Of a stretch of 64,000 bases of DNA, positions 12,146 through 23,345 are shown one piece after another (the first letter of the stretch is position 1; each line of letters opens with the position of its first letter). The notes under the pieces were generated by a model that saw nothing but the letters and a program-made list of their open reading frames with translations, was not told where the DNA came from and did not search any database. The translations under genes and the position numbers were made by a program. The DNA comes from Nephrocerus scutellatus (Eukaryota; Arthropoda; Insecta; Diptera; Pipunculidae), in the NCBI GenBank assembly GCA_947095585.1, contig OX352764.1, positions 8,293,001 through 8,357,000 of the forward strand, in the 5' to 3' direction.

Positions 12146-13149
12146 TTGTATAAAGTAGTATTTTTTCCTCTACCAGCTGTAAGTAAGGTTGCATAGTCTC
12201 ATAGCAAAATTATTATGATACAACCATAAAAACCGAAGGAAAGGTAATAAACAACACTAGTTATCATGTGCTAGCAAAAAGACAAAAGTCACAAAAGACA
12301 CTTGATTAGACCGCAAGCCGTACACAATAATGACATAACACACAAGAGGTAACCCTGCTATCATAAAACAACGATAACATGCTGGGTTGAGAAGTTGCGT
12401 TAAAGTCGAGTTCAAAATTCTCCCATATTATTTCAGCACATGGGTTGAGTTAGTGTAAGTTGAAATGATAAAATAAATATTATTATTTTTTAACCCCGTG
12501 TTAATAAACACTGAATAGCAGTGTGTTAGCACTAATACATCTGTTAACTGGTAATTTTCATTAACAAATGTGTGTTAGCTTTAACAACGAGCGGAAAACT
12601 TAACTCACCGGATAAGTTTTTAACATATGTACATTTCAAATAGAGTTCGTTGTCATGACAAAAATCGGTCTGCATATTAAAATATAACAAAAATATTGAG
12701 CTAATTTCAATGTCAGCTGCTGATATATCAGAGATTTACTCGATTTTTTGTACAATTCTTTGATGTGTTGCCGTGCTTTAATTGATAATGAGCGGATAGC
12801 TGACATAGACAAATAATATGTTTATTAATAAGAAAAGTGATGAAATGGACAAGTTCTCTATTCGTGTGATAGTTAACACGTGTGTTAACGAGCGGATAGT
12901 CATTTTTTATTATTATTATTATTATAATTTTATTATATTATTGAGCTTCATTATTGAGTGTCAAACCTACAACCGCTGTTTATCAGCAAATTTCGACTCG
13001 ACTCCGCTGGGTGAGTGTAGTCGAGTCGAGTCAAGCTCATATAAACTCAACCCAGGTTTATATGGTGTCGTAACGGAGTTCAAGCTGGCTTCAGCCCACC
13101 ATGTAAACGTAGTTAATGGCTGTGCTTTTTTTTGAGGCTGAATAATCTG
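12146..13149. other. Intergenic region upstream of mus304
   Basis: AT-rich stretch between the mus304 start and the repeat at 13.15 kb. It holds repeated gtgttaac/gtgttagc phrases (12500-12590, 12875-12900), a (tta)n microsatellite at 12905-12935 and a small inverted repeat around 12994-13030 (tcgactcgact and agtcgagtcga). No gene seen. Confidence 0.4.
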
Positions 13150-13625
13150 AAAGAGAAATAAACTGTCAGAATTCAGATCGTCGTTTTTTCTCATTGTCCG
13201 AGAATATTTTTTTCTCTGAGGCCTTTTAAAAACTTTTTTTAACTCGCTTTAGTGTATGTCTTTTGTGCGGGAGGAATTTTGTAATTTTATAAACACTTCC
13301 CATTGAGCTAGCGACTTGAAACTTTAAACATACCTCACAACTGGATAAACATTGACAAATCACAAAAAAAAAAAGGCAAAAAAAAATAAATTTGTTTTAA
13401 ATCAGAGCAAACTACTAAGCACAATACTCGTTTTAAACGTTTTAAATTAAAAATGTATTTTTATTATCTAACATGTTTCACGCTCCGATAATCTCGGAAA
13501 TGATCTTTTTACTCTGAAAAAATATACACAACATTTTTTGGCAGCTGTAGTTGTTTGTTTCGTTAAACATCGGACATGTCAAATACTATGGAGCATTTAG
13601 GTGAAAAATAAAACTTTACTCTGTT
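13150..13625. repeat. Dispersed repeat, copy 1 of 2 (partner at 17290-17545)
   Basis: Two blocks match 17290-17545 in the same orientation. The first (about 13155-13245) has aaactgtcaga, cgtttttt and ctccgagaa-like phrases. The second (about 13480-13625) has actccgataat, atgatctttttactc, acattttttg, gacatgtc, ggagcatt and aggtgaaaaataaa. The blocks are split here by about 230 bp absent from copy 2. No coding capacity; probably a short non-autonomous transposon. Confidence 0.65.
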
Positions 13626-13659
13626 ACTAATGTCGTTATTTAAAAAAAAAAAAATCTGG

Positions 13660-13920
13660 TGCAGATTGACAAACATACACACATGCACACACAAATGCTT
13701 CGTCACGTGTAGCCACAACGTTCATTGGAATGACTTTCATTTCTATGCCTATGTGGTTACGCTCCTACGAAAGATAATTTTCGGCGCAAGCATGAACGTT
13801 CTATACGGCAAAACAACAACAAATTGACCAACATACACACAAATCGTTATGTGTAGCCACAACGTTCATTGGCATGACTTTCATTCACACTCCTGTGTAG
13901 CCACGCTCTAATGATGTAAA
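13660..13920. repeat. Tandem duplication upstream of Scox
   Basis: Two copies, about 160 bp apart, of a segment with caacatacacaca, gtgtagccacaacgttcattgg, catgactttcatt and a final gt(g)tagccacgct. Copy 1 covers about 13667-13770, copy 2 about 13828-13908. It lies 300-550 bp before the Scox start, so it may belong to its upstream region. Confidence 0.7.
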
Positions 13921-14220
13921 CTGCTTTTATAGAATCCCTTGAACATCCGTCTAATCGATAAGTTAGTGAGACTGATGTAGTTAAAAGTAGTTGTTGTTGC
14001 TTTCAGTGCTCAGCACTATAGTCGCCTTTTGACAGCTGTTCGTCTTTTCCTGAATTTACTTGAGGAATTTAAAATTTACAAATTCAAGTATTGTACGCTG
14101 TTTTTTCTCTGAAATATTTAAAAATTAATTGAATAATTTATGTATTAATTAAATTGATATTCATATAAAGTTCGTAAAAAGAAATAGTTCTTTATTACTT
14201 TAGTCACATAAGCCGCAAAA

Positions 14221-15124
14221 ATGTCACGCAGCCTCAATCGATTGATTTCATCAATTAGCACAAACGTTCTGACACAACGAAAATTGGCTTTGTCAAAGAT
14301 TACAGGCAAAAATACAACACTAGTGCGATATGCCGGCACAGATAAAATCAAAGGCAAAGGACCCATCTCTTGGAAGAGTTTGGCGTTTTTGTCTTTGGCA
14401 GGAGCTGGAGGATTAGGAGTCATGTTATATGCTAAAGCCGAAAAGGAAGAGGCTATTATGAGAGAGCGTAAGCGCCAATTGGGAAAGATGGCCATCGGCG
14501 GCAAATGGGAGTTAGTCGACACACAAGGAATTGTACGAAAATCTGATGAGTTTCTCGGCAAGTGGCTTCTAATTTACTTTGGTTTTACTAATTGTCCGGA
14601 TATTTGCCCCGAAGAATTAGAAAAGATGGCTTTAGTTGTTGACGAAATTGGTATGTCTGGTTATGTAGATAAAAATTTCTTTATTAAATTAGTTACCAAT
14701 AGAAAAGGCACCACAAAATGCTCCAATTCAACCTATTTTCATCACCGTCGACCCCGAACGTGACTCCAAGGAAATCGTTGCTAAATACGTAAAGGAATTT
14801 TCACCAAAACTTTTAGGTTTGACTGGGACTGTTGAGCAGATTCGTAATGTCTGCAAAGCTTTTAGAGTGTACTTCAGCGCTGGACCACGCGATGTTGATA
14901 ACGATTATATTGTGAGATTATCATCAAATTAAACGGCCTATATCACAGTTTACTTTTTTCCCTTTTGTCAGGTGGACCATACAATCATCATGTACCTTGT
15001 CAATCCAGATGGTGAATTTGTTGACTACTATGGGCAGAGCCGTAATAAGGACCAGTGTGTCAGTTCGATTTTAGTAAACATTGCTAAATGGAATCAGCAT
15101 AACACAAAGTCCTGGTTCAGCTAG
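14221..15124 (+). CDS. Scox: Mitochondrial copper chaperone SCO1/SCO2 homologue (Scox)
   Basis: Inner-membrane copper chaperone that helps metallate the CuA site of cytochrome c oxidase subunit II. Exons 14221-14650, 14703-14911 and 14972-15124; 263 residues. The N-terminus is basic and hydroxylated, as in mitochondrial presequences ([20 protein letters not shown]). One hydrophobic membrane segment follows ([18 protein letters not shown], about residues 58-76). The thioredoxin-like domain has the copper-binding CxxxC in [11 protein letters not shown] and the third ligand His in VDHTIIMYL, so all copper ligands are present. Length is normal for the family. An ATCGATA element (half of a DRE-like site) lies upstream near 13955. 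It is convergent with Polr1C, with 198 bp between the stops. Confidence 0.96.
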
Positions 15125-15238
15125 GACGAAGCATATTTGTTGACAGTTTTTTGGTTTAAATAATATTTATAATGCATTTTGTTTTGTAACATGTTGTGTA
15201 AACAGCTGGATTTAATGGCGATTGCTTCTACCTAATTT

Positions 15239-15244
15239 AATAAA
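15239..15244 (+). terminator. Poly(A) signal AATAAA of Scox
   Basis: AATAAA 115 bp after the Scox stop. It lies within the 198-bp gap to the convergent Polr1C gene, whose own reverse-strand AATAAA candidate (complement of TTTATT at 15302-15307) is very close to its stop. The two 3' ends may overlap. Confidence 0.6.
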
Positions 15245-15322
15245 GTTTTAAAAAGTACTAAATATACATTTTGGTTTTTTATTTTATAACTCGTTTTCCG
15301 CTTTATTTTCTTAAAAGAAAAC

Positions 15323-16384
15323 CTATGACGCTTCAATTTCATCGAGAAACTTACGACACTTTTTCTTTAATATTTTAACAGCTTCCAGAAAGATTATATC
15401 CGGCTTGAGAGCACCCACAGATTCTACCGAAAAAATGAAATGATCCCGAATTCGTGACATTGTAACTGCATCTGCGAGCTGCCCATAGCGATAAACATTT
15501 CGGCTACATGTATCATACCGGGCGTCTTTTATGTAAGCACAATCATTCTCATCGATTCCAACTACACCGGGTGAAAAACACTTTTGCAGCAGGAATGCTT
15601 CTTTTCCAGAAACAGTTCGATTTAACTTGATTTCCGGTAGTAGTCTATAAAAAGCAGTCGCTACTGGTGAAAATTTTGCATGGTCTTTACCAATTCCCTT
15701 AACAGCAACCAGTTTTAGGTCCAGTTCATGCCCAGGCCGCATTTGAGTAATGAGGATGTCGTCGTGAATCGAGCCAATATCAGCATCATTGTATAACGTC
15801 GCCTGCTTCCCCTTCGGCAACCATTTGATCTGACCCGAATAGACTTTATGATTCTTATAGATTGTGTCAAAATTCGACGAGTCTTTAACATCTTTCCGCC
15901 TCGTACACTTTACTTTCAATTCAAATTCAAGTGTATCGTGTTCGGTACCGGCTTCGTTGCTATCGTCGCTTTTATACTCAAACAGTCGAGGGTCTGCCTT
16001 AATAGGTATGAGTCCAATTCGATGAGCCAAGACTTCGTCTTGAATAATCGATGTGTTATTGAAGATGTACACTTTTTCGATGGTCATGCTGGGAACCTCA
16101 CTAAGCATTAGACGACGAAAGGCATTTGCTATTGCAGGATGGACACCAATCATATCAAACTCCAGCTCGTTGCCTTCATAACTAAGTCATTATATTAAAG
16201 AATTAATAAATATATAATAGATACTAAATCATCTATGACTTCTTACTTACCGTACTACAACAATTTGGAATTTTCTCTTGAAAGTTTCTAAATTAAATTC
16301 ATCATCTGCTAGTCCGTAGTCATGGGGATCTTGTTTGACTTTGTGCTCATCCAGGTAAAGTTTCGGTCTCTCGAGCTCCGTCAT
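15323..16384 (-). CDS. Polr1C: RNA polymerases I and III subunit RPAC1 (AC40, POLR1C)
   Basis: Alpha-like assembly subunit shared by RNA polymerases I and III; with the AC19 subunit it forms the platform for the large subunits in nucleus and nucleolus. Reverse-strand exons 16384-16251 and 16181-15323; 330 residues against about 346 in human. Start ATG is 16384-16382. The intron splits the Arg before [13 protein letters not shown]. Conserved blocks are all present: [72 protein letters not shown] and [10 protein letters not shown]. The C-terminus ([14 protein letters not shown]) matches the family end, so the gene is complete and intact. Confidence 0.97.
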
Positions 16385-17289
16385 TGTTTAAACACTTTTA
16401 ATTCTCAAAGCAATCAATAAGCTAAGCACTATGCGTATGGGAAGAATATTGTTTTTGAAAACAGCAAAACGTTTACCAAACTAGCAATGAACACATAATT
16501 TTGACAGCCGAGCTAATCTGTGACACGTGCTTGACAAAAACTAAATGACTGCCTGTGCTCATCTGTTAGTTTTCTAATGTCATTTTTTATGTCATTTTTT
16601 TCGTTTTTAGAAACTTTTTCGGGGCTGTCAGTTGTTATCAATTCGAACATAAAAAGCGAGAATCTTTTGTTTACATTGTTATGTTGCATGTTTGTGTAAA
16701 TTTTATTCCTGAAGAAAAGTCACAGTGTTTTCAGTAAACACAAATCCAATTATAAATTATACCACATGTGTTTTTGTTGTAGCAAGTAAAACACGTGTAA
16801 ATCTCCTGATTTACAGATCTGTCAGAGGCAATTTCCGATCAATAATTGGCTTCCATCAATGGTTTTTTTTAGGAAAAACTTAACAACCAAAAAGTCAATC
16901 CACTCCGGATTTTTTGTCAATTCGAATTCCACATAAAATATGTAAAACGGTAATTAAAGTGAGCTCTCAGAGTTGTTATTTGATTGACTGTGTAAGGAGT
17001 GTGTTATGTAAAGAATGATCAAATATCAGACTTTTGGTTATAATTTGAAACTTTACGTATTCGTCGTGCGAGCTATTAAAATAAGTTTAGGGTATAAAGC
17101 AGTAGAGATATGCAAAACCTGATTGACTAGACCATAACACGGTCACGGATTTCGATTGCTACCCTCATGCAGAACCACAAGTTTGTGTTTGGTAGTATTA
17201 TTTTTGACGCATGCGGGAAATTTGATTTTACTATTATGTCAGTGCAGTGCAGGAAAAAAATTAGACTCTTTTACATGTAAACGACTGAA
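16385..17289. other. Upstream region of Polr1C, no gene seen
   Basis: AT-rich, includes runs such as tcattttttatgtcattttttt (16578-16600). No open frame with recognisable content. It probably contains the Polr1C promoter at its left edge. Confidence 0.4.
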
Positions 17290-17545
17290 AGGTCGTGTCA
17301 TTTTTTATGTCGCAGTAAACGGAGATATAATTTAACTGTCAAAATTGAGATATGCGTTTTTTTCATTCTCCGAGAAAAATTTATTTTTCAGGTTCGTTTT
17401 TTTTACACTCCGATAATTTTCGTATATGATCTTTTTACTCAGAAATACAGAACATTTTTTGACATCTGTAGTGGTTTTTTCTTCAACATGAGACATGTCG
17501 ACTACTTTGGAGCATTCAGGTGAAAAATAAATATTTTCTCTGGTA
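17290..17545. repeat. Dispersed repeat, copy 2 of 2 (partner at 13150-13625)
   Basis: Direct-orientation match to the two blocks described for copy 1, here adjacent without the 230-bp insert, so this copy is closer to the intact form. The short reverse-strand open frame over it is not conserved in copy 1. Confidence 0.65.
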
Positions 17546-18494
17546 CTTAAAAAAACACATCGGTTAAATTTTTTGATCTGACGGATCTCATTAGAGAAAA
17601 AGTTTATCAAATAACTCAGATTTTTCTTTTCTCTCCAATTTTTCAGACATTAAAACACGCCCAAAGAATGCCAAAATGCATGGAAGAGGGCATTGATTGG
17701 CAAATAACTTCTATTTATCTCTTTAAAAAAATAAGAGGCTATCTCAATTATTGTCGACTCCTTTTCAATGAATTTAAAATGAAAAAAAGGAGGGTAAACG
17801 GGCTTAAGTCGATCCTGAATCTAGAATTTCGCTTAACATACCGATTGTCGCTAATTGACATTTCTCTTTTAAATATTCAACACAACATTAGTTGAGTTTT
17901 TCCTCTTTCATTTCATTCCTCATTAGTTTTGATTTGTTTTTTTTTTCTGTTTTCGACGTGCAGTGTCTTGGATTGCTTTGTCTGCTATTTTCTTATGTTC
18001 ACTATTTCACAATTTCACATAACATAGCATAAACACATAACGACATAACACAAAAATAAAACAGTACAAACAAAATTGTAATACTCCGACCAAATGATTA
18101 GCATATTCATTGATAATTGCGAAGATATGAAATGCATTTAGGTTCTAGCTATTTTCAAAATAAATAGAAATATTGCCATAGGCGTGTGCCGGTCATCGTT
18201 CTGCCGTCCGCTGACCCTCGTTTAATTCGTAAAACTACAACACACACAGCATACCACTGGTTCATCGAAGAAGGAAACAAGTGGGTCAATTTTAGAAGTG
18301 AGTAAGTTGTTTGTATCAAAACTGACTGATGAGTCGATTTAGAAAATTAGTTTCTGTTTCATTGACTTTGCCTTTGTTCAGTTTGGTTTTGAGTTTTGAG
18401 CGCACTTTGAGTGGGTGGGCGCATTTCTTTGAATTTTTTGTAAAACTCGCAAATTCTATTTAACAAAATATAAAAATTTCGATCTTTTTACGGT
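17546..18494. other. Upstream region of the sorting nexin gene
   Basis: No conserved protein. 18180-18297 is less AT-rich than its surroundings and ends at a consensus donor (gaa then gtgagt at 18298), so it could be a 5' UTR exon of the downstream gene; this is only a guess. Confidence 0.35.
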
Positions 18495-19613
18495 ATGTTA
18501 CAAGTGCGCGCTGCTATGGCTAGAAGAACATCATCGATTGGAGATATTATGAACAATTTGGATGATTTAGAGAGCCCCTCAACTGAAGGAATTGAATCTG
18601 GATCGTTGGCTATCAAACAAAGTGGTAGAGAAATTCCACAAAAAGGTTCGATTTGCATTCTCTCGCTATACAGTTAAGATTCATTAATTCATTAATTACT
18701 TTTAATAGATCTCTGGGCACGTCCAGCACCTTCCACTCCGCAAGTATTTCCAAACGATGGTTCTACGGTTTTACGTTTTGAAATTCCCTTTGCCCGTATT
18801 ATGCCACCACCTGATAGTGAAAATCTGAAAGTCAAGCGTTATGTGGTATATGACATGTCCGTGCGACAAGACTCCTCTCTTGCTGACCCAAATCCGTCTA
18901 AAATCGAACGGCGGTATACGGACTTTCGAAATTTGTATGTGGCTTTAAATAAAATGTACCCCACGCAAATGGCTTCTGTGTATTTTCCCAACAAAGTGTT
19001 AATGGGCAATTTCTCAGCGGATCTCATCGCAGAACGTAGTGCTGCATTTGAGGCGTTCCTACAGCATATTGTCAGTCATCAAGCGCTAATGGAATCGCAT
19101 TACTTTTTGCATTTTCTGCAGGATGTTGAATTGACAAAAGCTTGCCAGTTCCTTGACGAACGTCGACATGAATTGGCAATTCCAATTCTTGAGAACTGTT
19201 TTAAACTTTTGAATAAAATATTTATGGATCGATCAAAACCTGTGCTTCTAATACTCTGCCGTTTAGTGGCCGCTTGCACTGTCTCACCAGTTCCACATGC
19301 ATCGGCAGAGCGATGGGCCACACTTGCTCTTAGTCGTTATGAAACTTTGTGCGATATTGATTTGCTGCCATTATATATTCCATTGCTACATACCTGTGCG
19401 CATTTGTGGTAAGTATTTGGATAAGAGCCTTCTGTACATATGTGAAATGAAATATGGATTTTATTTGTTAAACCCAGGTGGCAACGGGGACGCGATCAGA
19501 AGCTTATAACAGACCGCCTCGCTGACATGTCCAAAAAGGGCATCAACATAAAAAATGAACCAACATTGATACAAGCCATTCACAAGTTGGATCCCCGAAC
19601 AGAAACTATTTAA
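18495..19613 (+). CDS. PX-domain sorting nexin, SNX20/SNX21 type
   Basis: Phosphoinositide-binding endosomal protein. Exons 18495-18645, 18709-19408 and 19478-19613; 328 residues, phases consistent. The first donor (g then gttcga) is weak but the resulting join (K-DLWARPAPSTPQVF) keeps the PX domain in frame. The PX domain runs from about residue 65 (VLRFEIPFARI) to about 175. It has the phosphoinositide-contact motif RRYTDF near residue 118, the proline-type loop VYFPNKVLMGNF and the C-terminal helix FEAFLQHIV. After it comes a helical part (LLLILCRLVAACTV, RYETLCDIDLLPLYIPLLHT) resembling the PXB repeat-like domain of SNX20/21. No BAR domain. The start could also be the second ATG at 18513. 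Confidence 0.82.
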
Positions 19614-20490
19614 GCGATATGACATTTCTGTTACTTCAGAGTTAAGACAAACAAAAAACAAAACAACAAACAATCACTAGAGCTCGATTTAATCGAATAA
19701 GATGCCTTCTGTAGTAGGTCATAACGCAGGCCATATAAAATGCATGTCGTAGTTAACTTACAAGTATATGATATTATTAATGTTTTATTTCTTTACGGTT
19801 TATTGTATTTTCCATCAATTTCATATTATTTCTGTTGTGTGTTCTCTATTTTATTTATATTTTATTATCAGGAAGCTTAGACGCAAAATCTCGAATGTAG
19901 TGTTAAACCATTTTATATTAGTATAATTATGATTATTTTACTATTTTGTAATCTCATAGTTTTAAGTTCACAAGTATTTTTTTTACCCATATGCAATCAT
20001 ATCGAAATACTGATCATTGTGTTATATGTATATCGTAAATGTCTTATACTCATATTCAATTTAAATTTCAAAATATTTATATTTGTAGAGATAGCATAAG
20101 GAAACCTTTTTTTCGAGACGGCAAATCAGTTAGATTTTAAACCCATATTTTCAATTTGAGCTGTATATGTATTCATATATAGTGACGCATTTTAAATTGA
20201 ACCAGCAAAAATTGTTTTGATAAATGTTTAGTAATCAATCAATATATTATATACATAATAACAAGCAAACTAAATGTTTTTATTAAATAAAAATAAAAAT
20301 ATAAACTGTGGTATAATATAGTTGTGGTAGGTAGAAGATACTAGATACATCGTTGGCTCCCACCGTCTTCAACTCGCGGCGCGCCCAAAAAACGCACGAT
20401 CTCCGCACTGATCACAAAGATCCAAATACACGTGATGCACGTATTCACATCTGTTGTTGAGTTAATGTAGGCAGTAATCAAGATGTAGAG
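19614..20490. other. 3' UTR of the sorting nexin gene and AT-rich intergenic
   Basis: AT-rich, without coding signal. AATAAA at 20286-20291 is a likely poly(A) signal. From about 20330 the base composition changes and repeats start. Confidence 0.5.
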
Positions 20491-20496
20491 ATAACA

Positions 20497-20665
20497 ATGT
20501 GAGTTTATGAGCACAATATTCTGGTTTGTGAGTGCTCAGGTGTGAACTCAACTCCAACCACCACAACATTTTCTTTTCTTTTTCTCTTACAATATTTCCA
20601 AGCCCATGCTGTGCCTAGTCATAAGGGTACAAATCCATTGAAGAGTGCACTAATTATATAAAAAA
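20497..20665 (-). repeat. Non-LTR element 3' region, copy 1 (partner 29998-30165)
   Basis: Shares with 29998-30165 the phrases tttatgagcacaat, gtgctc.ggtgtgaact, caactcca, tcttctcttac-acaatattt, ctgtgcctag and cataa.gggg. In both places it sits on the 3' side of reverse-strand RNase H fragments of the same LOA-like element, so it is probably that element's 3' UTR. Confidence 0.6.
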
Positions 20666-20929
20666 TAAACTTCAACAAAGGTTGAGAAAGAGAAGAAAAT
20701 GACCTGGAAGCCGGTCAAACTGGTAACATATCAGGATGAAGATTATTCTTTTCTAGGAACAAGTCAGCATTGCCATGCAACATGACATTCCAATAAATTC
20801 TAACAGGCTTGATTCAATGGGTCATCTTCCAGAATGGCGAAAAACAGACAATTCTAAAATGCTTTGGCAAGAGCTTAAATTACAAAATGGTTGATGTAAA
20901 AAATTGTCTGAATAAAAGGCAGTGTTCTA

Positions 20930-21060
20930 ATTGTAGTGTTTGAATTCTTGAGTATATACTGGTCTCCTCCTCCTCGTGCATACAGCTTCTACAGAAGTCG
21001 TTCGAGAAAACGACAACCATGCTGCATGCTTGCCTATTAGACAGTGCCCAGTCTCTTCAC
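20930..21060 (-). mobile_element. LOA-like non-LTR fragment (RNase H tail)
   Basis: Reverse strand reads TGHCLIGKHAAWL and, frameshifted, a Cys-rich tail with a run of Glu/Arg codons. The nucleotide sequence of 20960-21055 closely matches 30475-30565. Truncated at its right by an RTE-like element. Confidence 0.6.
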
Positions 21061-22620
21061 GATGTCGAGATCGTGGTAACGCTCGTAGATCTCATCATTA
21101 TAGAGTCTCTGGAATCGTCCATCCTCACATACGGGGCCAACAATTCTCCGTAAGTCTTTTCTCTCGAACGCGTCTAAGAGGTCAGAATTCTTTTTGCTAA
21201 GCACACAAGTGTCGGATCCATATGTAAGTACTGGTATGACTATTGTCTTATATACCAGCAGCTGGGGTGTTATGGTTAAGTTCCTGGATTTGAAGAGTGT
21301 AGATAGACTATAGTAGGCGTTGTTGGCTTTAAGCAACCGTGCGCGTATTTCTGGTTTGTTCCATGCTTGTTTCGGTTGCTACGCAGATTATCCGAGATAG
21401 TTAAAGTATTGCACTACTTCAAATTCGCGCTCCATTATTTGAATTGAGGGACCAATGTTGGATCTTCTACTAACAGACGTGGCCACCATGTTCTTTGTTT
21501 TGTCTTCATTTATGTGCAGTCCCAGATTTCGTGCCGCCTGCTCTATCTGGATAAAAACTTCCTGTACAGCTCTTCGGTTTCTACCAACGATGTCAATATC
21601 GTCTGCGTAAGCCAGTATCTGAATGGACTATAGAGGATTGTTCCTCTCGCCGTTACGTAAGAGTTTACTTGGCTTATAACATTGGTCATGGTCAACCTAA
21701 ATAGTCGTGTTCTACTCTGGCTGTGCTATGTCTATATAAAGATAGTGTAGTGAGTTTTGAAACTCATTTTTCAATGACCTGCCTAATGGTGTAAATCTGA
21801 TCAGTTGTTGATTTGCCTGGGATGATGCCACACTAGTATGGACCAATGATGACTTTAGCGTATGGGGCTACCCTGTCTTGAAGGATAGAGGAGAAAATCT
21901 GATACGGGGTACTCAACAACGTTATACCACGATAATTGCTGCAGGTTGTGATATCTCCTTTCTTATGTATGGGGTACATGATGCCTCTTCGCCAGTCTTC
22001 TGGCATCGCTTCTTCCTCCCATACTTGCACTATTAGTTCATGAATTGCTTGGTGTATTGCGGGACCTCCTGTTTTAATCAGCTCCGCTGGGATACCATCA
22101 AATCCCGGGCCTTCGTGCTCTTTCCATCGCTCTAAGATGCCTTTGAGATCGGCAATCAGATTACCCTCTTTGTCTTTGCAGTATGTGCAGAGCGGTGTAC
22201 ATTGCTTCATACCGCGGACTCTTTGAAAGAATTTCTGCGCCTGGTGCGGTCCTCGCTCCCTGTAATGTTCTAGTTCACGGACGAGATTCTTCTCCCAGGA
22301 TGCTTTCTTTCACCGGTGAACTGTTTTTTCATATCTTCTGAGCTCTTTATATTCATCTTCGCGTGCCCGCGTTCTATGAGATTGTTGCATTGCACTCGGT
22401 ACGCAACATTCTTACGTTCAGTCGCTAGCTTACATTTGTCATCGAACCAGTCTTTTCGATCTCTGCCTAAGATGGAGTCGGCAGTACTAATGACAGTATT
22501 CTTAACGCGTGTCAATTTTTCTTCTACGCCCGGCATCTCAGCCACAGGACTTACTCTTCCTGCATTTAGGGCGAGTCCTATCGCTTGACCGTAGCTTTAC
22601 TGGTCTCTTCGTTGCGAAGA
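21037..22620 (-). mobile_element. RTE-like non-LTR retrotransposon, decayed copy A
   Basis: Reverse-strand polyprotein in several frames. About 22545-22270 is a linker (ILGRDRKDWFDDKC, ATERKN). About 22210-21833 is the reverse transcriptase start (GFDGIPAELIKTGG, MPEDWRRG, PIHKKGD, NYRGITLLSTPYQIFSSILQ). About 21336-21037 is the post-RT region (YKTIVIPVLTYGSDTCVLSK, RKDLRRIVGPVCEDG, YNDEIYERY). Around 21500-21700 the sequence reads as the palm region. Internal stops and a deletion near the catalytic box show it is dead. Copy B is at 33280-34140. Confidence 0.85.
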
Positions 22621-22799
22621 TCTTAGCCTGGAAAAAACTACAGTGATTATCAGGACGGAAAAAGAGATTAAGATTTAGCCTTTCAGAGAACCGTCAACCT
22701 CGTCATCAGGTTTTGACCCGATGTACTAAATGTTGACTGGCAGTGTTTTTGCGATTGCCAGCATGTTGTAACATATATCGTCGGTCTTGACTGATGTAA

Positions 22800-23132
22800 T
22801 TACGATTTCCTCACTTGGCTGTAGCTGGCTTTTAATGAATCTTGACAAGACGTCTCTGCATAACCGAATTCGTCAGTTTTCACGTATTTGATTGTGAAAA
22901 CGTAACGTTGGAGCCGATTTGCCGAATATGCTGGATTTCCGTCTTTCTTGCCAAATATCGTCATTAAGGGTTTGTTGTCAATCTGGATCTCGAATTTTCT
23001 GCCGTAAATGTAGCTGTGTGCTTTCTTCAGACCGAACACAAGAGCGCGAGCTTCCTTCTGTATTTGAGGATAATTTTTTTTCTGTGGCGTTGAGTGTGGC
23101 TGATTAGTGCATGATAGGATGCAAAGTACCAT
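22800..23132 (-). pseudogene. Ty3/gypsy LTR retrotransposon RNase H fragment
   Basis: Reverse-strand frame with KNYPQIQKEARALVFGLKKA, HSYIYGRKF, DNKPLMTIFGKKDGNPAYSA and NRLQRYVFTIKYVKTDEFGY, the usual block order of the gypsy RNase H. The frame is lost after YVKTDEFGYAE. No LTRs or integrase are recognisable next to it. Confidence 0.8.
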
Positions 23133-23149
23133 TGTTAAATTCGTGCATC

Positions 23150-23345
23150 ACACGCGGAATATAAAAAATGCTATTTGGGACTTTGACACTCACAAAATTT
23201 CAGCACTCTAGGTCGAAAGTCGAAAAAAATGACCACCCACCACACGCGGAATATAAAAAAGCTTTTTGGGACTTAGACACTCACAAAACTTCAGCTGTCT
23301 AGGTCATATGAAAGGTGGTTAAAAAGGACCTCAAAGTAGTCGATA
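23150..23345. repeat. Tandem satellite-like repeat, two units
   Basis: The phrase acacgcggaatataaaaa begins near 23149 and again near 23240, with gggactt.gacactcacaaaa.ttcagc and ctaggtc in each. The right part (acctcaaagtagtcg) is the reverse complement of the cgact...tttgaggt motif of the array at 37270-37710, so both come from one repeat family in opposite orientations. Confidence 0.65.

Noticed and set aside
18179..18297. Possible 5' exon of the sorting nexin gene
   Set aside because: The donor and base composition are suggestive, but there is no coding sequence or conserved motif to support it; mentioned only in the region entry.
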